Assembly (NCBI GenBank): GCA_023630585.1
Contig: CM042539.1
Coordinates: 5,775,755 to 5,839,754, forward strand
DNA from: Cranoglanis bouderius
Lineage: Eukaryota > Chordata > Actinopteri > Siluriformes > Cranoglanididae
Reading direction: 5' to 3'
DNA: 64,000 bases
Shown here: one piece after another, positions 10,731-39,418 of the stretch
Position numbering within the stretch: position 1 is the first letter of the stretch
How the letters are laid out: each line of letters starts with the position of its first letter
Notes under the pieces: generated by a model
The model's database searches: none
What the model was told of the DNA's origin: nothing
What the model saw: the letters and a program-made list of their open reading frames with translations, nothing else
Position numbers and translations under genes: made by a program

Positions 10731-11825
10731 CATTTGCATCTCAAAAAATTAGAATATTGTAGAAAAGTTCTTTTTTTTCTGTAATTTAATTCAAAAAGTG
10801 GAACTTTCATATATTCTAGATTCTTTACACATAAAGTGAAATATTTCAAGCCTTTTTTTGTTTTAATCTTGATGATTACGGCTTACAGCTCATGGACATC
10901 AAAAATCCAGTATCTCAAAAATATTAGAATAAAGAATTTATAATACAGAAATGTCGACCTTCTGATAAGTATGTTAATTTATGCACTCAATACTTGGGCG
11001 GGGCTCCTTTTGCACGAATTACTGCATCAATGCAGCGTGGCATGGAGGCAATCAGCCTGTGGCACAGCTGAGGTGTTATGGAAGCCCAGGTTGCTTTGAT
11101 AGCGGCCTTCAGCTTGTCTGTATCGGTGGGTCTGGTGTCACTCATCTTCCTCTTGACAAAATTCAGGTCAGGTGAGTTGGCTGGCCAATCAAGCACAGTA
11201 ATACCATGGTCATCAAACCAGTTACTAGTAGTTTTGGCTCTGTGGGCAGGTGCCAAGTCCTGCTGGAAAAGGAAATCAGCATCTCCATAAAGCTTGTCAG
11301 CAGATGGAAGCATGAAGTGCTCTAAAATCTCCTGGTAGACGGCAGCATTGACTCTCGACTTGAGAAAACACAGTGGACCAACACCAGCAGATGACATGGC
11401 ACCCCAAATCATCACTGACTGTGGAAACTTCACACTGGACTTCAAGAAACTTGGATTCTGTGCCTCTCCACTCTTCCTCCAGACTCTGGGACCTTGATTT
11501 CCAAATGAAATGCAGAATTTACTTTCATCTGAAAAGAGGACTTTGGACCACTGAGCAACGGTGTTTTGAGTTAATTAGCTGATTAGAGTCTTCTCAGGTC
11601 AACATTGCTGTATTATAAATTCTTTATTCTAATATTTTGATATTTTTCCAGTATCTCATTTCCATGAGCTATAAGCCGTAATCATCAATATTAAAACAAA
11701 AAAAGGCTTGAAATATTTCACTTTATGTGTAATGAATCTAGAATATATTAAAGTTCCACTTTTTGAATTATATTACGGGGGAAAATGAACTTTTCCACGA
11801 TATTCTAATTTTTTGAGATGCAAAA
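10731..11825 (-). mobile_element. Internally deleted Tc1-like transposon
   Basis: Ends TTGCATCTCAAAAAATTAGA and its complement (TCTAATTTTTTGAGATGCAA) border about 1.1 kb. The left end follows a TA. The same family occurs intact in length at 30163-31669 (1.5 kb). This copy lacks the N-terminal third of the transposase. Its inverted ends are long (about 150 bp, including CTTGAAATATTTCACTTTAT). Confidence 0.85.
10987..11510 (-). pseudogene. Transposase fragment missing the third catalytic residue
   Basis: The open stretch 10987-11445 reads SVMIWGAMSSAGVG, then FQQDLAPAHRAKTT (second catalytic Asp region), then WPANSPDLN followed directly by FVKRKM. The related copy at 30911 has PIENLWGI between LN and VKRKM. 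About seven codons carrying the catalytic Glu are therefore deleted in frame. Upstream text (FGNQGPRVWRKSGE) continues to about 11510 and then is lost. Not functional. Confidence 0.85.
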
Positions 11826-12456
11826 AATCTGTTTTGTGGACAGATGAGACCAAAATAGAACATTTTGGTTTAAATGACAAGCGTTATGTTTGGAGAAAGG
11901 AAAACACTGCATTCCAGCATAAGAACCTTATCCCATCTGTGAAACATGCTGGTGGTAGTATCATGGTTTGGACCTGTTTTGCTGCATCTGAGCCTGGATG
12001 GCTTGCAATCATTGATGGAACAATGAATTCTGAATTATACCAGCGAATTCTAAAGCAAAATGTCAGGACATCTGTCTGTGAACTGAATCTGAAGAGAAAG
12101 TGGGTCATGCAGCAAGACAACGACCCTAAGCACACAAGACATTCTACCAAAGAATGGTTAAAGAAGAATAAAGTTAATGTTTTGGAATGGCCAAGTCAAA
12201 GTCCTGACCTTAATCCAATAGAAATGTTGTGGAAGGACCTGAAGCAAGCAGTTCATGTGAGGAAACCTACCAACATCCCAGAGTTGAAGCTGTTCTGTAC
12301 TGAGGAACGGGCTAAAATTCCTCCAAGCCGATGTGCAGGACTGATCAACAGCTACCGCTAACGTTTAGCTGCAGTTATTGCTGCACAAGGGGGTCACACC
12401 GATATGTAATATTGGATCATTTCCCTCAATAAATAAATGACCCATTATAATATTTT
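11826..12456 (+). pseudogene. 3' half of a second Tc1-like transposase
   Basis: Open reading 11813-12361 begins inside the protein (SVLWTDETKIEHFG has the first catalytic Asp). It continues through GGSIMVWTCF, MQQDNDPKHTR and SPDLNPIEMLWKDLK (third Glu), and stops prematurely at SYR before the usual C-terminal end. The 5' half is missing because the neighbouring element 10731-11825 abuts it. The family is the same as 15551-16866. Similarity to that element fades after about 12456. Confidence 0.82.
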
Positions 12457-12710
12457 TGTCTAAACTATAAATAGATTAAGTACAAAGTGGTGTTCATTAT
12501 TAAAAAAAAATTAAATTACTGTTGTATAAGAGGAATGAAACACTTAAACTATAAGAGGAGGAAACAATAAATCCACTTCTCATCAGGTTGTATCACACCA
12601 CTCTGTGTGGATAATTTTACTATAACACCATGACCCATTGTGTTTTATTCCTTAGTTAATATTTTGTGATACACTAAAATCACTGGAGATTGTATTATGT
12701 AAATGGTTTA
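12457..12710. other. Short interval before duplication unit 2
   Basis: AT-rich DNA with a small R1 repeat fragment at about 12595-12665. No gene is supported. Confidence 0.5.
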
Positions 12711-12942
12711 AAGTGAGCACTAATATTTTTGTACAGAATATGACAGAATTCTCTCCACCAATTGGAGCTCCTTTATCTCCAACTAGTTAATCACTGCTAT
12801 GCACCTGACCTTAGTCCCGGCCTCAAAGGGCAATGCTGTGAAACCAGTCTATCACCTTGAATCATTCCTTTATCTCACTGAAAAAGAAAGCAACGCTTGC
12901 CGATCTCACACTTTTAGAGGAAACAGTACTTCGGTACACATT

Positions 12943-15900
12943 ATGAAGCAGGTGATTTGGACTTTTGTGTTGTTTTGGTCAATACCACTGACCACTGGAG
13001 GAGGTGAGTAAAAACTTTATTATAGTGGACTGAACAGCTGTCAAAAAAGTAAACAGCTGTTTCTGTGTCAGGATCTGAGGATTAGAGTCAAAGCTCACAA
13101 ACTGAGATTAGTAATCAATTAAAGAAAATAGACTTGGAAATCGTAATTTTTTTTGATAGCCAGCTGTGACAAGACAGAAAAATATTACATCTGTGCTGTA
13201 GAATAACTGGATTTGTTTCTAAAACTGAAAATAACATCTGGTTTAATTTGGATTAAAGTCGCAGGATTACATGGGAATTATTTCTATACGGGAAATTTTT
13301 TAGTCTTTTAAGAAAGTTAATTAAAATGGTATTTAAAGAAGCAAGTTTAATAAGTTTCAACCCGAGTTAAAAAAAAAAAAAAAAAAGTACTCAAAAATAA
13401 TGTAGTTTAAGTTTAAGCTTTAAGAAGGAGTTCCTGTGTGAAATGGCCATGGCCTTGGTGTTGTTCAGTCCATTGCTACATCACTCACATTTCAACATTC
13501 CAGCATTCATTAGTCACATCCTATATTTAGATGTAGAACAGTAAGTAGACTGTTGATTAATTTGTCTTTAACTCACACAGATGTTACAGTGTACTGCACC
13601 TTTACCAGCGACTGTGTGCTGCCCTGTATGTCCACTTATCATGAAATCATCCACTGGTATAAAGACGGCAAACGGGACTCTGTCCATACCTTCTACGATA
13701 AAGCAGATCATCTGCAGCTCCAGGATGTGGATTTTAAAGGACGGACGTCTCTGTTCAAAGATCAGATCCCTCAGGGAAATGCCTCACTGCTGCTGAGTAC
13801 GATCCGGTTTCAAGACTTTGGCAGATACAAGTGTTACACTGCAACAGCCTCTGAGAACAAGGAACAGTTTGTGTTTCTAAAAGTCAAAGGTGAGAGACAT
13901 GGAATAAACCACTGTGTGTGCTGCTGTTCATCAACAATCATCAACAACAGGGGGATGATTATCTTTCTATAACAGCAGGCCATGAAGTGTTTTATTCCTC
14001 TTGTACCACAGCACTTTGCCAGCAATTATAATTTTATTCATTAGAAAATCGCACATCATACTTTTTATCCATTTACAATTACATTTATTATGTTTATAGT
14101 TAGTTCCTGTGATTATATATTATAGCAGCTAAACATTTATAAACATCCTATCCATTCATTTATTCATCCATTCTTTCTTGCTTTCTCTTTCATTATATCT
14201 GTTTATTTTCATTTGCATTTTTCTCATTTTCTTATTTATTTATTCCTTCCTTTACCATTATTTTAATATTCCTTTCTTCCTTCTTTTACTTTTCCTTCCT
14301 TCCTTCCTTACTGTCCTTTTTTCATTCCTTGCTTCCTTTAACTTTCATTCCTTCCCGTTTCTTTCCTTCCTTTAGGCCTTTACCATTCCTTTACCATTAA
14401 TTTCTTCCTGCCTTTCTCCTTTCTTTCATTATTTTCCTTTCCTTCCTTACTTTTCTTTCCTTCCTTCATTCCTTCCCAAACTATTCCTTACTTCCTTTGT
14501 TCAGTTTTCTTTCTTTAACTCCTTCCTTTACCTTTCCTTCCTTCCATCCATGCTTGTTTGCATATGTTTTTCTTTTCCTTTACTGTTTCCTTCTCTGTCC
14601 ATCAATCTCTTTATTGTTCATTTCTTTTTTGTCCATTCTTTCATTTATAAATTCAGTCTCGTGGTTAGACATCCAGATGTTGTGAAGAAACCAACACCTG
14701 AAGTCAAATAAGATTAAACATCATAAACACCTTCCAGTAGCTTTATTCTTGTTTATCTTTTTTTTAGTTCCAGTTAAATGGGTGGATTTAAAAACGACAA
14801 ATAAAGGAATTTCCTGCAGCACAAAAGACGTTTACCCAGAACCCAGAATCTCTTGGTATAGAGACGGCAGGTTAGAAGATAAGTTTACTGTGAACACAAC
14901 AGACGATGAAAACGGTCTGTTCTCAGTGAGCAGTGTTCTCACTCAGTCTGTCAAAGAAAACACCACATACAGCTGCTCCATCAGTCTCGGGGATGAGAGT
15001 CAGCATTACACTGCCAGCCTGAGAAAAGGTGAATACCCTGTCAAATACCCCGTCAAATACCTCGTCATACACCACATCCAACACCTCATCTAGCACGATT
15101 ACAGCAATCACTATATACATAAAAAAAAAATACAGAATATAAAACAGACAGAGCAGCTTCAACAATCCTTTTCTTATTTTGCAGAGAATGTTGAGATTTA
15201 TCCAGGACAGGACGCCACAATTCACTGTCCCATCTCTCAGGAAAACTCTGGAAACAGCAACATCACCCTGACATATGGCGAGTCTTCTACCATTCTGAGT
15301 TACACCCTAATGTCACAGCTACCAACCACCACAGAGCGGTGGAGGGGAAAAACGTTACATCTCGCACATGACGGGACCATCACAATCCACAACCTGGAGA
15401 ACTATGAGTATGAAGGAACCTACACGTGTGAGAGATTAACAGCACAATCCAGACAGGTGGTGCACACCGAAGTGCAAATCAATTCAGGTCATGCTCTTCT
15501 CCATCTCCTTTCACTAATAAATGACAAAATATGGAAATATACTGTACATACAGTGGTGCTTGAAAGTTTGTGAACCCTTTAGAATTTTCAATATTTCTTA
15601 ATAAATATGGCCTAAAACATTATCAGATTTTTACACAAGTCCTAAAAGTAGATAAAGAGAGCCCAATTAAACAAATGAGACAAAAATATTATACTTGGTC
15701 ATTTATTTATTGAGGAAATTTAACTATATTCTTCTTTAACCATTCTTTGGTAGAATGTCTTGTGTGCTTAGGGTCGTTGTCTTGCTGCATGACCCACATT
15801 CTCTTCAGATTCAGTTCATGAACAGATGTCCTGACATTTTGCTTTAGAATTCGCTGGTATAATTCAGAATTCATTGTTCTATCAATGATGGCAAGTCGTC

Positions 15901-17352
15901 CTGGCCCAGATGCAGCAAAACAGGCCCAAACCATGATACTACCACCAGCATGTTTCACAGATGGGATAAGGTTCTTATGCTGGAATGCAGTGTTTTCCTT
16001 TCTCCAAACATAACGCTTCTCATTTAAACCAAAAAACATCTATTTTGGTCTCATCCTTCTACAAAACATTTTTCCAACAGCTTTCTGGCTTGTCCACATG
16101 ATCTTTAGCAAACTGCAGACGGGCAGCAATTTTCTTTTTGGAGAGAAGTGGTTTTCTCCTTGCAACTCTGCCATGCACACCATTGTTGTTCAGTGTTCTC
16201 CTGATGGTGGACTCATGAACATTAACATTAGCCAATGTGAGAGAGGCCTTTAGTTGCTTAGAAGTTACCCTGGGTTCCTCTGTGACCTCGTGGACTATTA
16301 CACGTCTTGCTCTTGGAGTGATCTTTGTTGCTCTCCACTCCTGGGGAGGGTAACAGTGGTCCTGAATTTCCTCCCTTTGTACACACTCTGACTGTGGATT
16401 AGTGGAGTCCAAACTCTTTAGAGATGGTTTTGTAACCTTTTCCAGCCTGATGAGCTTCAACAACTCTTTTACTGAGGTCCTCAGAAATCTCCTTTGTTCA
16501 TGCCATGATACACTTCCACAAACACGTGTTGTGAAGATCAGACTCTGATAGATCCCTGTTCTTTAAATAAAACAGGGCTCTCGCTCACACCTGATCATCA
16601 TCCCATTGATTCAAAACACCTGACTCTAATTTCACCTTCAAATTAACTGCTAATCCTAGAGGTTCACATACTTTTGCCACTCACAGATGTGTAATATTGG
16701 ATAATTTTCCTCAATAAATAAATAATATATATAAAGTATAATATTTTTGTCTCATTTGTTTAATTGGGTTCTCTTTATCTACTTTTAGGACTTGTGTGAA
16801 AATCTGATGTTTTAGGTCACATTTATGCAGAAATGTAGAAACTTCACAAACTTTCAAGCAGCACTGTATCTGTGAATGGATTTAGTGATATTTTCCGTTA
16901 TACTGAATTTTGACATTAAATATGGATTATCCCCCAACAGCTAACCATGCTAGTACTGGTATTGGTATTGGTTTTGCCATTATTGCTGCCATCGTTGTCA
17001 TCTGTACTGCCATATACTGTGTACGCCGGAAAAAAATACACAGGATATGCCAGAAAAAAGGTGAGACCACTTCCTTTCCTGTAATGTGGATGATCAAGTG
17101 TGGGAGAAGTACAGCTTCAAATTCTTCACTCAAGTACAAGTTCTTCCATTAGAAGAAAACTTTTCACCAAGTTATCAAGAAATTACTTAAATAACTAACA
17201 ATAGCTGCTATTTTATAATAACTAGTTATGTAAGCTGGCTCGATAAATATGAAATGTATCCTACAGATATTTGAAACGTATCAGGTGACTTCTGTGGTTT
17301 TTAAGATTTGAGAGAGAATTCTTTAACAGAAAGGGTGCAATGTTTTTTTGGT

Positions 17353-17391
<39 letters not shown>

Positions 17392-17956
17392 AACAGCTAA
17401 GCATGCAAGAAATGTAGAAGAACAGGGTACATTGTACCCGATAATAAGAATTTCTGAAATGTGTTAATGTTATCGCTTATGCTACACTGATAGTCATGAA
17501 CTGTGTGTTCTGACTTTACAGGACAGGAAAATGAAATGAAGAGAACTCAGTTAGCAATCTAATATGTAGACTATGCAGTGATCTGTGCTGTTTCTGAATG
17601 TAGTGGCGTATAAAGTAGAGATTTATCTTTTGAAATGCAGAATTCAAGTAAAGTACAAATACCTGAACAGTGCTTGGACCCCTGACTCTCCAAGCCACAA
17701 AAGGATTTATAACTTCGTGTAAATTAGGTTATTTTATGATTACATAATACATAGACAAAAAACAGTCAACGAGAATTTGTGTGTTAATGTTGTCTAGAAT
17801 GTTATCGATCATGGTACACTAATAGTCATGGACTTTGTGTTCTAATTCATTACAGGACGGGTAAAAGGAGCTGAGAATCAACAAAATGGAAATGGCAATA
17901 AAGAGAATATTCCACTTCAGTCTTCAGGCAAGGAATCATTAGGGACAGAAAAATGA
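12943..17956 (+). CDS. hhla2: HHLA2-like B7-family receptor, copy C (intact)
   Basis: Exons: signal 12943-13003, IgV 13581-13889 (309 nt), IgC 14768-15028 (261), third Ig 15185-15487 (303), membrane 16941-17060 (120), then a tail from 17522-17562 or 17856-17956. All junctions are GT-AG in phase 1, giving about 364 or 384 residues. Residues 1-20 form a signal peptide. The V domain has HWYKDGKRD, RTSLF, GNASLLL and DFGRYKCY, the B7/HHLA2 signature. The C domain has CSTKDVYPEPRISWYRDG. The third Ig domain ends in GTYTCER. The membrane exon (GIGIGFAIIAAIVVICTAIY) is followed by basic residues. The start at 12943 is chosen because an in-frame ATG at 12799 is not preserved in copy B. HHLA2 belongs to the B7 ligands of T and NK cells; binding partners in fish are not shown here. 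It could alternatively be another B7-like paralogue. Confidence 0.83.
14030..14680 (+). repeat. R1 repeat remnant and long pyrimidine tract, intron 2 of copy C
   Basis: 13960-14130 is a fragment of the R1 repeat. 14160-14640 is a degenerate TTCC/CTTT tract that expanded and diverged from the one in copy B. It contains no supported coding sequence. Confidence 0.8.
15551..16866 (-). mobile_element. Tc1-like transposon in intron 4 of copy C
   Basis: Begins CAGTGGTGCTTGAAAGTTTG and ends CAAACTTTCAAGCAGCACTG, flanked by TA (15549-15550, 16867-16868). The orthologous spot in copy B (TA at 7190-7191 in GACATATCTGTGAATG) has no insert, so B preserves the empty site and the insertion postdates the duplication. 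Inverted ends are about 150 bp or more. Confidence 0.93.
15707..16510 (-). pseudogene. Broken Tc1-like transposase
   Basis: N-terminal reading (to 16463 on the minus strand) covers the DNA-binding part (TSKQLKASLTLANVNVHEST, HGRVARRKPLLSKK). It loses frame and continues at 16039 with GGSIMVWACF and QQDNDPKHTR. The protein ends at KKNIVKFPQ. Compared with the copy at 11826, the C-terminal third including the DLNPIE catalytic Glu is deleted. This is a non-autonomous copy. Confidence 0.85.
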
Positions 17957-18539
17957 CTGAAAGAAAAAAACTCCCCTGAACCAGCAGAATGAGGCGGTCA
18001 CTGGTCTCACCAACCTAATTATTGTTCAAAATACCTACATTGCACTTTGACTTTTTTGTATTGTTGCTGATGAAGGAAGCTCAAGCTAACAGAGAGAATA
18101 TATTTTGCTACAAGGGCAAAAAAAAAAGCTCTGAACCTCTCCAGCCCTTGACCACTGATTGTAGTTATCTGTAGACCTTAAGAAACCAGCAGTCCGGTTC
18201 CCACATAATCATATTTGTCTTTTGATAAAGTTTTTTTATTTTTTATTTTTTAAAGATAATAGCTGCGAACAGAGACAAACACACAAGTTAACATTAACAC
18301 ATATAGTTCACTACAAAGTAGCTTGCACTGTTGCATACGGGGGTCTTTAGGTGAAACTGGATACTGCTAATGATATTAATTACTAGACATTTACATTAGA
18401 TTATTGTGATTTTCTTGTATGTTATTCTGTTTTTATATTGTCTGTTTTTTTAAACGGCAATAGGCCATAACTTAATAAATATTGGTGTGTAAATAGTGTT
18501 CAAATAAAAGCATTCTTAGTAATTTACTACTATTACCAC

Positions 18540-18572
<33 letters not shown>

Positions 18573-19935
18573 GGTACTATGTTACTTCTTAAGTGTTTAT
18601 TATCTAGTGCCATTCTCTCAGACTCACTGTTCCTTGGTGTTTGAATTCTGCAGTCGTACCATTCAAAGAGCCGCGACGCTGCACTTTTTCCAGGCTTCGA
18701 TAAGGTTTATTGCTTATAAGAAATTCATCTATAAGTGATATTTGGTGCTTATAGGCTGTTTTGAGATTTGTTATCTGTTTTGAGATGTCTTTTTTAGGGT
18801 GGCCTTGTAGGGAAAGGGGGCGGAACTACTTTCAGGGCCAGAAAACAGAAACAAAAACTTAATGTATAGCAATATTGCTGGTTCCAGTTTTTCTATGGCA
18901 TCCTTGTAATGTCAAAGTGCCTTAAGGTAAAATTATGAAGGATTGCAGATATGGAAGAAACAACTGCAAATGGAAGATGTATGTATATATAACATGAATG
19001 TATGTACATATAGATCCAGTTTTATATTTTTTTCTTGTATTTATATTATGTATTCAAATTTTTGTGAAACAGTGAATGAAGAATGAATTCATGTGTATAA
19101 ACTCAGTGTTTGGTTTTTGTTTTGTTGTGTTTTTTTTAATAATCTGCTTTCTAAATAAAGCATAATTCAGGAGCCAAGAGGTAAAAAAACAAACAACAAC
19201 AAAAAATAAAAACTCTCGACTCTGCAATCCGAGCAGCAATATTAAGACTAGCACGAGTTTCTACGATATTATTATTAATTATTATTATAATTATTATTTA
19301 TCACATTCCATCACAGGGCTCATCAGACATCAGTAAAACACAGTAAACACCGCAGCCCTTGACCTTCATACAGCATGAACACAAATCCTGGGGATAATGA
19401 GTGAACAGTAATTAGAGGACAGCGTATCCCAGCAGGAGTTACTGAAAAGCATCTGTAAAAAAAAAATAAATAAATAAATAAAAAATCTAATCTAATCTAT
19501 TGCTGCTAATTGATTTCTTTTCTTTTGGTTGTGCAAACTTTTGCACTTGACCATATCCAGCACTTCTGGGTGATTTAATTGCTGGACCAGACTAAAAATG
19601 GGAGTTTATTCACAATGCAGCGCCATCTACTGGCTGAGAAGTCAAATCTTTTTTTTCCCCCTCACGTAAATCGGTACAACAAAAATTAATTAATTGATTA
19701 AATCCATGTTGGAACTGAATCGTTTTGCAGTGCAGTGCCACATAAAATATGCATTAACGAATATAATTAAATATTCATTTATTTATTTTAAAATATGATA
19801 CGAGAGGAATGACGTGTAGAAAAAGTACAGACAGAAAACAACACATAAAAAAGGCAGTAAATTACCTGGATCTCAGAGTTGAAAATAGTTAAAATCTATT
19901 TCATGTCGTATTTGTCATCCGAGTTCATTATGGCT

Positions 19936-19985
<50 letters not shown>

Positions 19986-20074
19986 TGTGTGTGTGTAGTG
20001 CATGTAAACCAAACATGTGGAGTGTCTGTAAAGGGAGCCATTACTTCTGGAATCCATTAATCTGGATATATGTA

Positions 20075-20109
<35 letters not shown>
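17957..20109. other. Convergent intergenic region between hhla2-like C and cip2a
   Basis: Holds the 3' untranslated part of copy C, with poly(A) signal candidates AATAAA near 18475 and 18506, and an (ATA)n run at 18539-18572. On the minus strand it holds the cip2a 3' end, with candidate AATAAA complements around 19775-19785. A (GT)n run lies at 19938-19998 and a second one directly after the cip2a stop (20077-20110). No other gene is seen. Confidence 0.6.
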
Positions 20110-36835
<16,726 letters not shown>

Positions 36836-37699
36836 CCCAAGAAAGCAAAATAACTACTCAATTAAATATAAATTATAATCCTAATCGATCAGGACAACCA
36901 AATCGTGTAAATACAATAAGTGACCACTTAAACCTGGTATAACTAGCTTGTCTGCTTGCTAGCAATGTTTACTAGCTAGCTTAGCTTATTCTTTTATGTA
37001 GTCTGTTAACGTTATAAAGTATTTAATCTCCTGATATTCTGACATTACAAATCTTAGTATCTTACACTGAACTCGCCTAATAAACTAATTTGACTTATTG
37101 TGTTATATTTTTTGTTTGTTTTTCATGTAACGTAACGACAAGAATGCTCTATTCTTTCAGCTCGCGCAGGAAAACTGACTTCCTCCCGCTTTCAACTTCG
37201 AAATGCTGCTGGAACAGTCCATTTTCTACGCAGGGGGGAGAGATGAAACAGAGAGCAACTGAAATGCCTTACAGTTGCCTTTAAAAAAGAAAATTCAGAT
37301 TAACAACATATTACATGTATTAAAATCATATAATATGTGTTTTTTGTGCCTGATTTAATTTTGTAAAACTTTTATCTGAAAAATACCTCAACCCTAACCC
37401 CCTCTAAAACCGACGAAATGACGCATTGACGTGCTGAGGTTAGCCACGCCTCTAACTCCCCAAGCCTCAATGTCATTGAGTTTCCAGAGAGGAGAGACAA
37501 GTTTATAACATAACATAAACTGATTCATGATTAAAATAAATAATATTAATAATAATATATATAACTTAAAGAGCGCATTTTGACAATGTAATATATTCAT
37601 TTTATATACGTTTATATCAAGTGTATGTTTGTTTGTTATATTTTTATAATAATATAATATAATCTATAAATTTATTTATGCATTTATGCATGCAATTAT
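36836..37699 (-). promoter_or_regulatory. Upstream region of cip2a
   Basis: The DNA before the cip2a start codon probably holds its promoter and 5' untranslated sequence, but I see no certain TATA box or initiator. The part 37140-37260 is richer in G and C than the surroundings (CTCGCGCAGG, CCTCCCGCTTTC). No other gene is found up to 37699. Confidence 0.35.
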
Positions 37700-38330
37700 T
37701 TTGCACAGGAACTACTCATCCAGGAAGTCACAAAAGAGCCAAGGACAACATCAAATGACAACAGGCCTCTCTTGCATCAATAAAGGTCACTGTTCATGAC
37801 TCCACTATCAGAAAGACGCTGAGCCCTATTAGATCTGGCATAAACCAAACACCGAATTCCACAAAAAGAACATCATACCTACGGTCAAGCATGGTGGTGG
37901 AAGTGTGATGGTGTGGGGATGCTTTGCTGCTTCAGGTCCTGGGAATTTTCTACCAGAAAATCCTACAGGAGAATGTCCGGTCATCAGTCCGTAAGTTGAA
38001 ACTCAAGAGCAACTGGATTATGCAGCAAAGCAATGATCCAAAACATAGAAGTCTGAATGGCTCAAAAAAAGCTAAATTAAAGTTTTAGAGTGACCTAGTC
38101 AAAGTCCTGACTTGAACCAAGTGAGATGCTGTGAAAACCCTCCAGTGTGGCTGAACTAAAGCATTTCTACAAAGAAGAGTGGGCCAAAATTCCAGTTATC
38201 GGAAGCATTTGGTTGCAGTTATTGCTGCTAAAGGTGGCGCAACCAGATTTTAAGTATAAGGGGCAATTAGAGTTTTTTTTTCACATGGGTGATCACATGG
38301 GTTGTTTTTGGGGTTTTTTTGCTTCTATAA
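37700..38330 (+). mobile_element. Decayed Tc1-like transposase remnant
   Basis: Recognisable blocks: GTCAAGCATGGTGGTGGAAG then GTGATGGTGTGGGGATGCTT (VKHGGGSVMVWGC), then GCAATGATCCAAAACATAG (SNDPKH-like) and GTCAAAGTCCTGACTTGAAC (QSPDLN). Many stops and deletions; the ends are not defined. Confidence 0.75.
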
Positions 38331-38462
38331 TATAATAAATAAAAACTGTATTGTGTGTTTACTCAGGTTGCCTTTGTTTTATGTTGTATTTTGTTTGAAG
38401 ATATAAAACTATTTAGTATGAGATATACACAAAAACAGAAGAAATCTTTTTCACAGCACTGT

Positions 38463-38503
38463 ATTACTACTACTACTATAACTACTACTACTACTACTAC
38501 TAC

Positions 38504-38558
<55 letters not shown>

Positions 38559-38562
38559 AATA

Positions 38563-38613
<51 letters not shown>

Positions 38614-38637
38614 ATTATTATTATTATTAGTATTATT

Positions 38638-38679
<42 letters not shown>

Positions 38680-38680
38680 A
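38463..38680. repeat. Compound trinucleotide repeat (TAC)n-(AAT)n-(ATT)n
   Basis: A run of TAC, then AAT, then ATT triplets over about 215 bp. The AAT and ATT halves are mutually complementary, so the array can fold into a long hairpin. Confidence 0.93.
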
Positions 38681-38689
38681 GGAAATATA

Positions 38690-39415
38690 CTGATATTACA
38701 TTCATTTAAGTAAAAAGACATAATGTTATTTATGGTGTCTCCTCTCCTAAGTCACTTGCCTTCAGAATGCAAATAAATAAAACAGGTTTTAAGTTTTCAA
38801 AATCTATTTCATTAAAAATGTATTAATTAATCTGTCATTACTCAACATGATTATATCCCCAAAGTTATGATTCATGCAAATTGTCTCTAACATACAGTGA
38901 ACACAGTGAACATTAATCATTATTTTTAAAATATCATAATTAGACTTAAATTTAGAATTAAAATAATATTATATGTCATGTCTCGGCTGCACTGTTCGGT
39001 TGCAATTCCATCCGCTTGCAAAATTATTATTATGTAAAATTATCACTTAATTTAATGTTATTGTCACAGTAAATAAATTCAGCTCAGTGTCAGAATCTGA
39101 AATCAGAAGTGGAACGTGTCAGATGAGAAACTGATGGTATGGAGCTGAAGTTCAGAGGCCACCGAGCATCTGATAACCGTCGCCATGCGTTATTATTCAC
39201 ATACTGAATATTCACATACTCTTTATCAATGCAAAGAAAACCCATGACGGCAAATAAAGACTGCAGCCACCTACACATTTTCCACCCAAACTCAATAATG
39301 TTTTATATTTACTTTTTCCACCGCTATGGCTTTTTATCAGGATGGAAACAAGGGTATGTGTGGTTAACCAAACATGAAAACAGACAGACAGATTTAACTG
39401 GAGTTCAGTCTTGTA
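38690..39415. other. Gene-free interval
   Basis: AT-rich DNA; no reading frame, RNA or clear repeat can be supported. Confidence 0.5.
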
Positions 39416-39418
39416 CAT

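Noticed and set aside
12799..13003. Longer N-terminus of hhla2-like copy C starting at 12799
   Set aside because: The extension is interrupted by a stop in copy B and would precede a good signal peptide. The ATG at 12943 is preserved in both copies.
4857..17956. Retroviral origin of the HHLA2-like genes
   Set aside because: The family name refers to an LTR at the human locus. Here the genes have ordinary Ig exons and introns and no LTR, gag, pol or env is seen.
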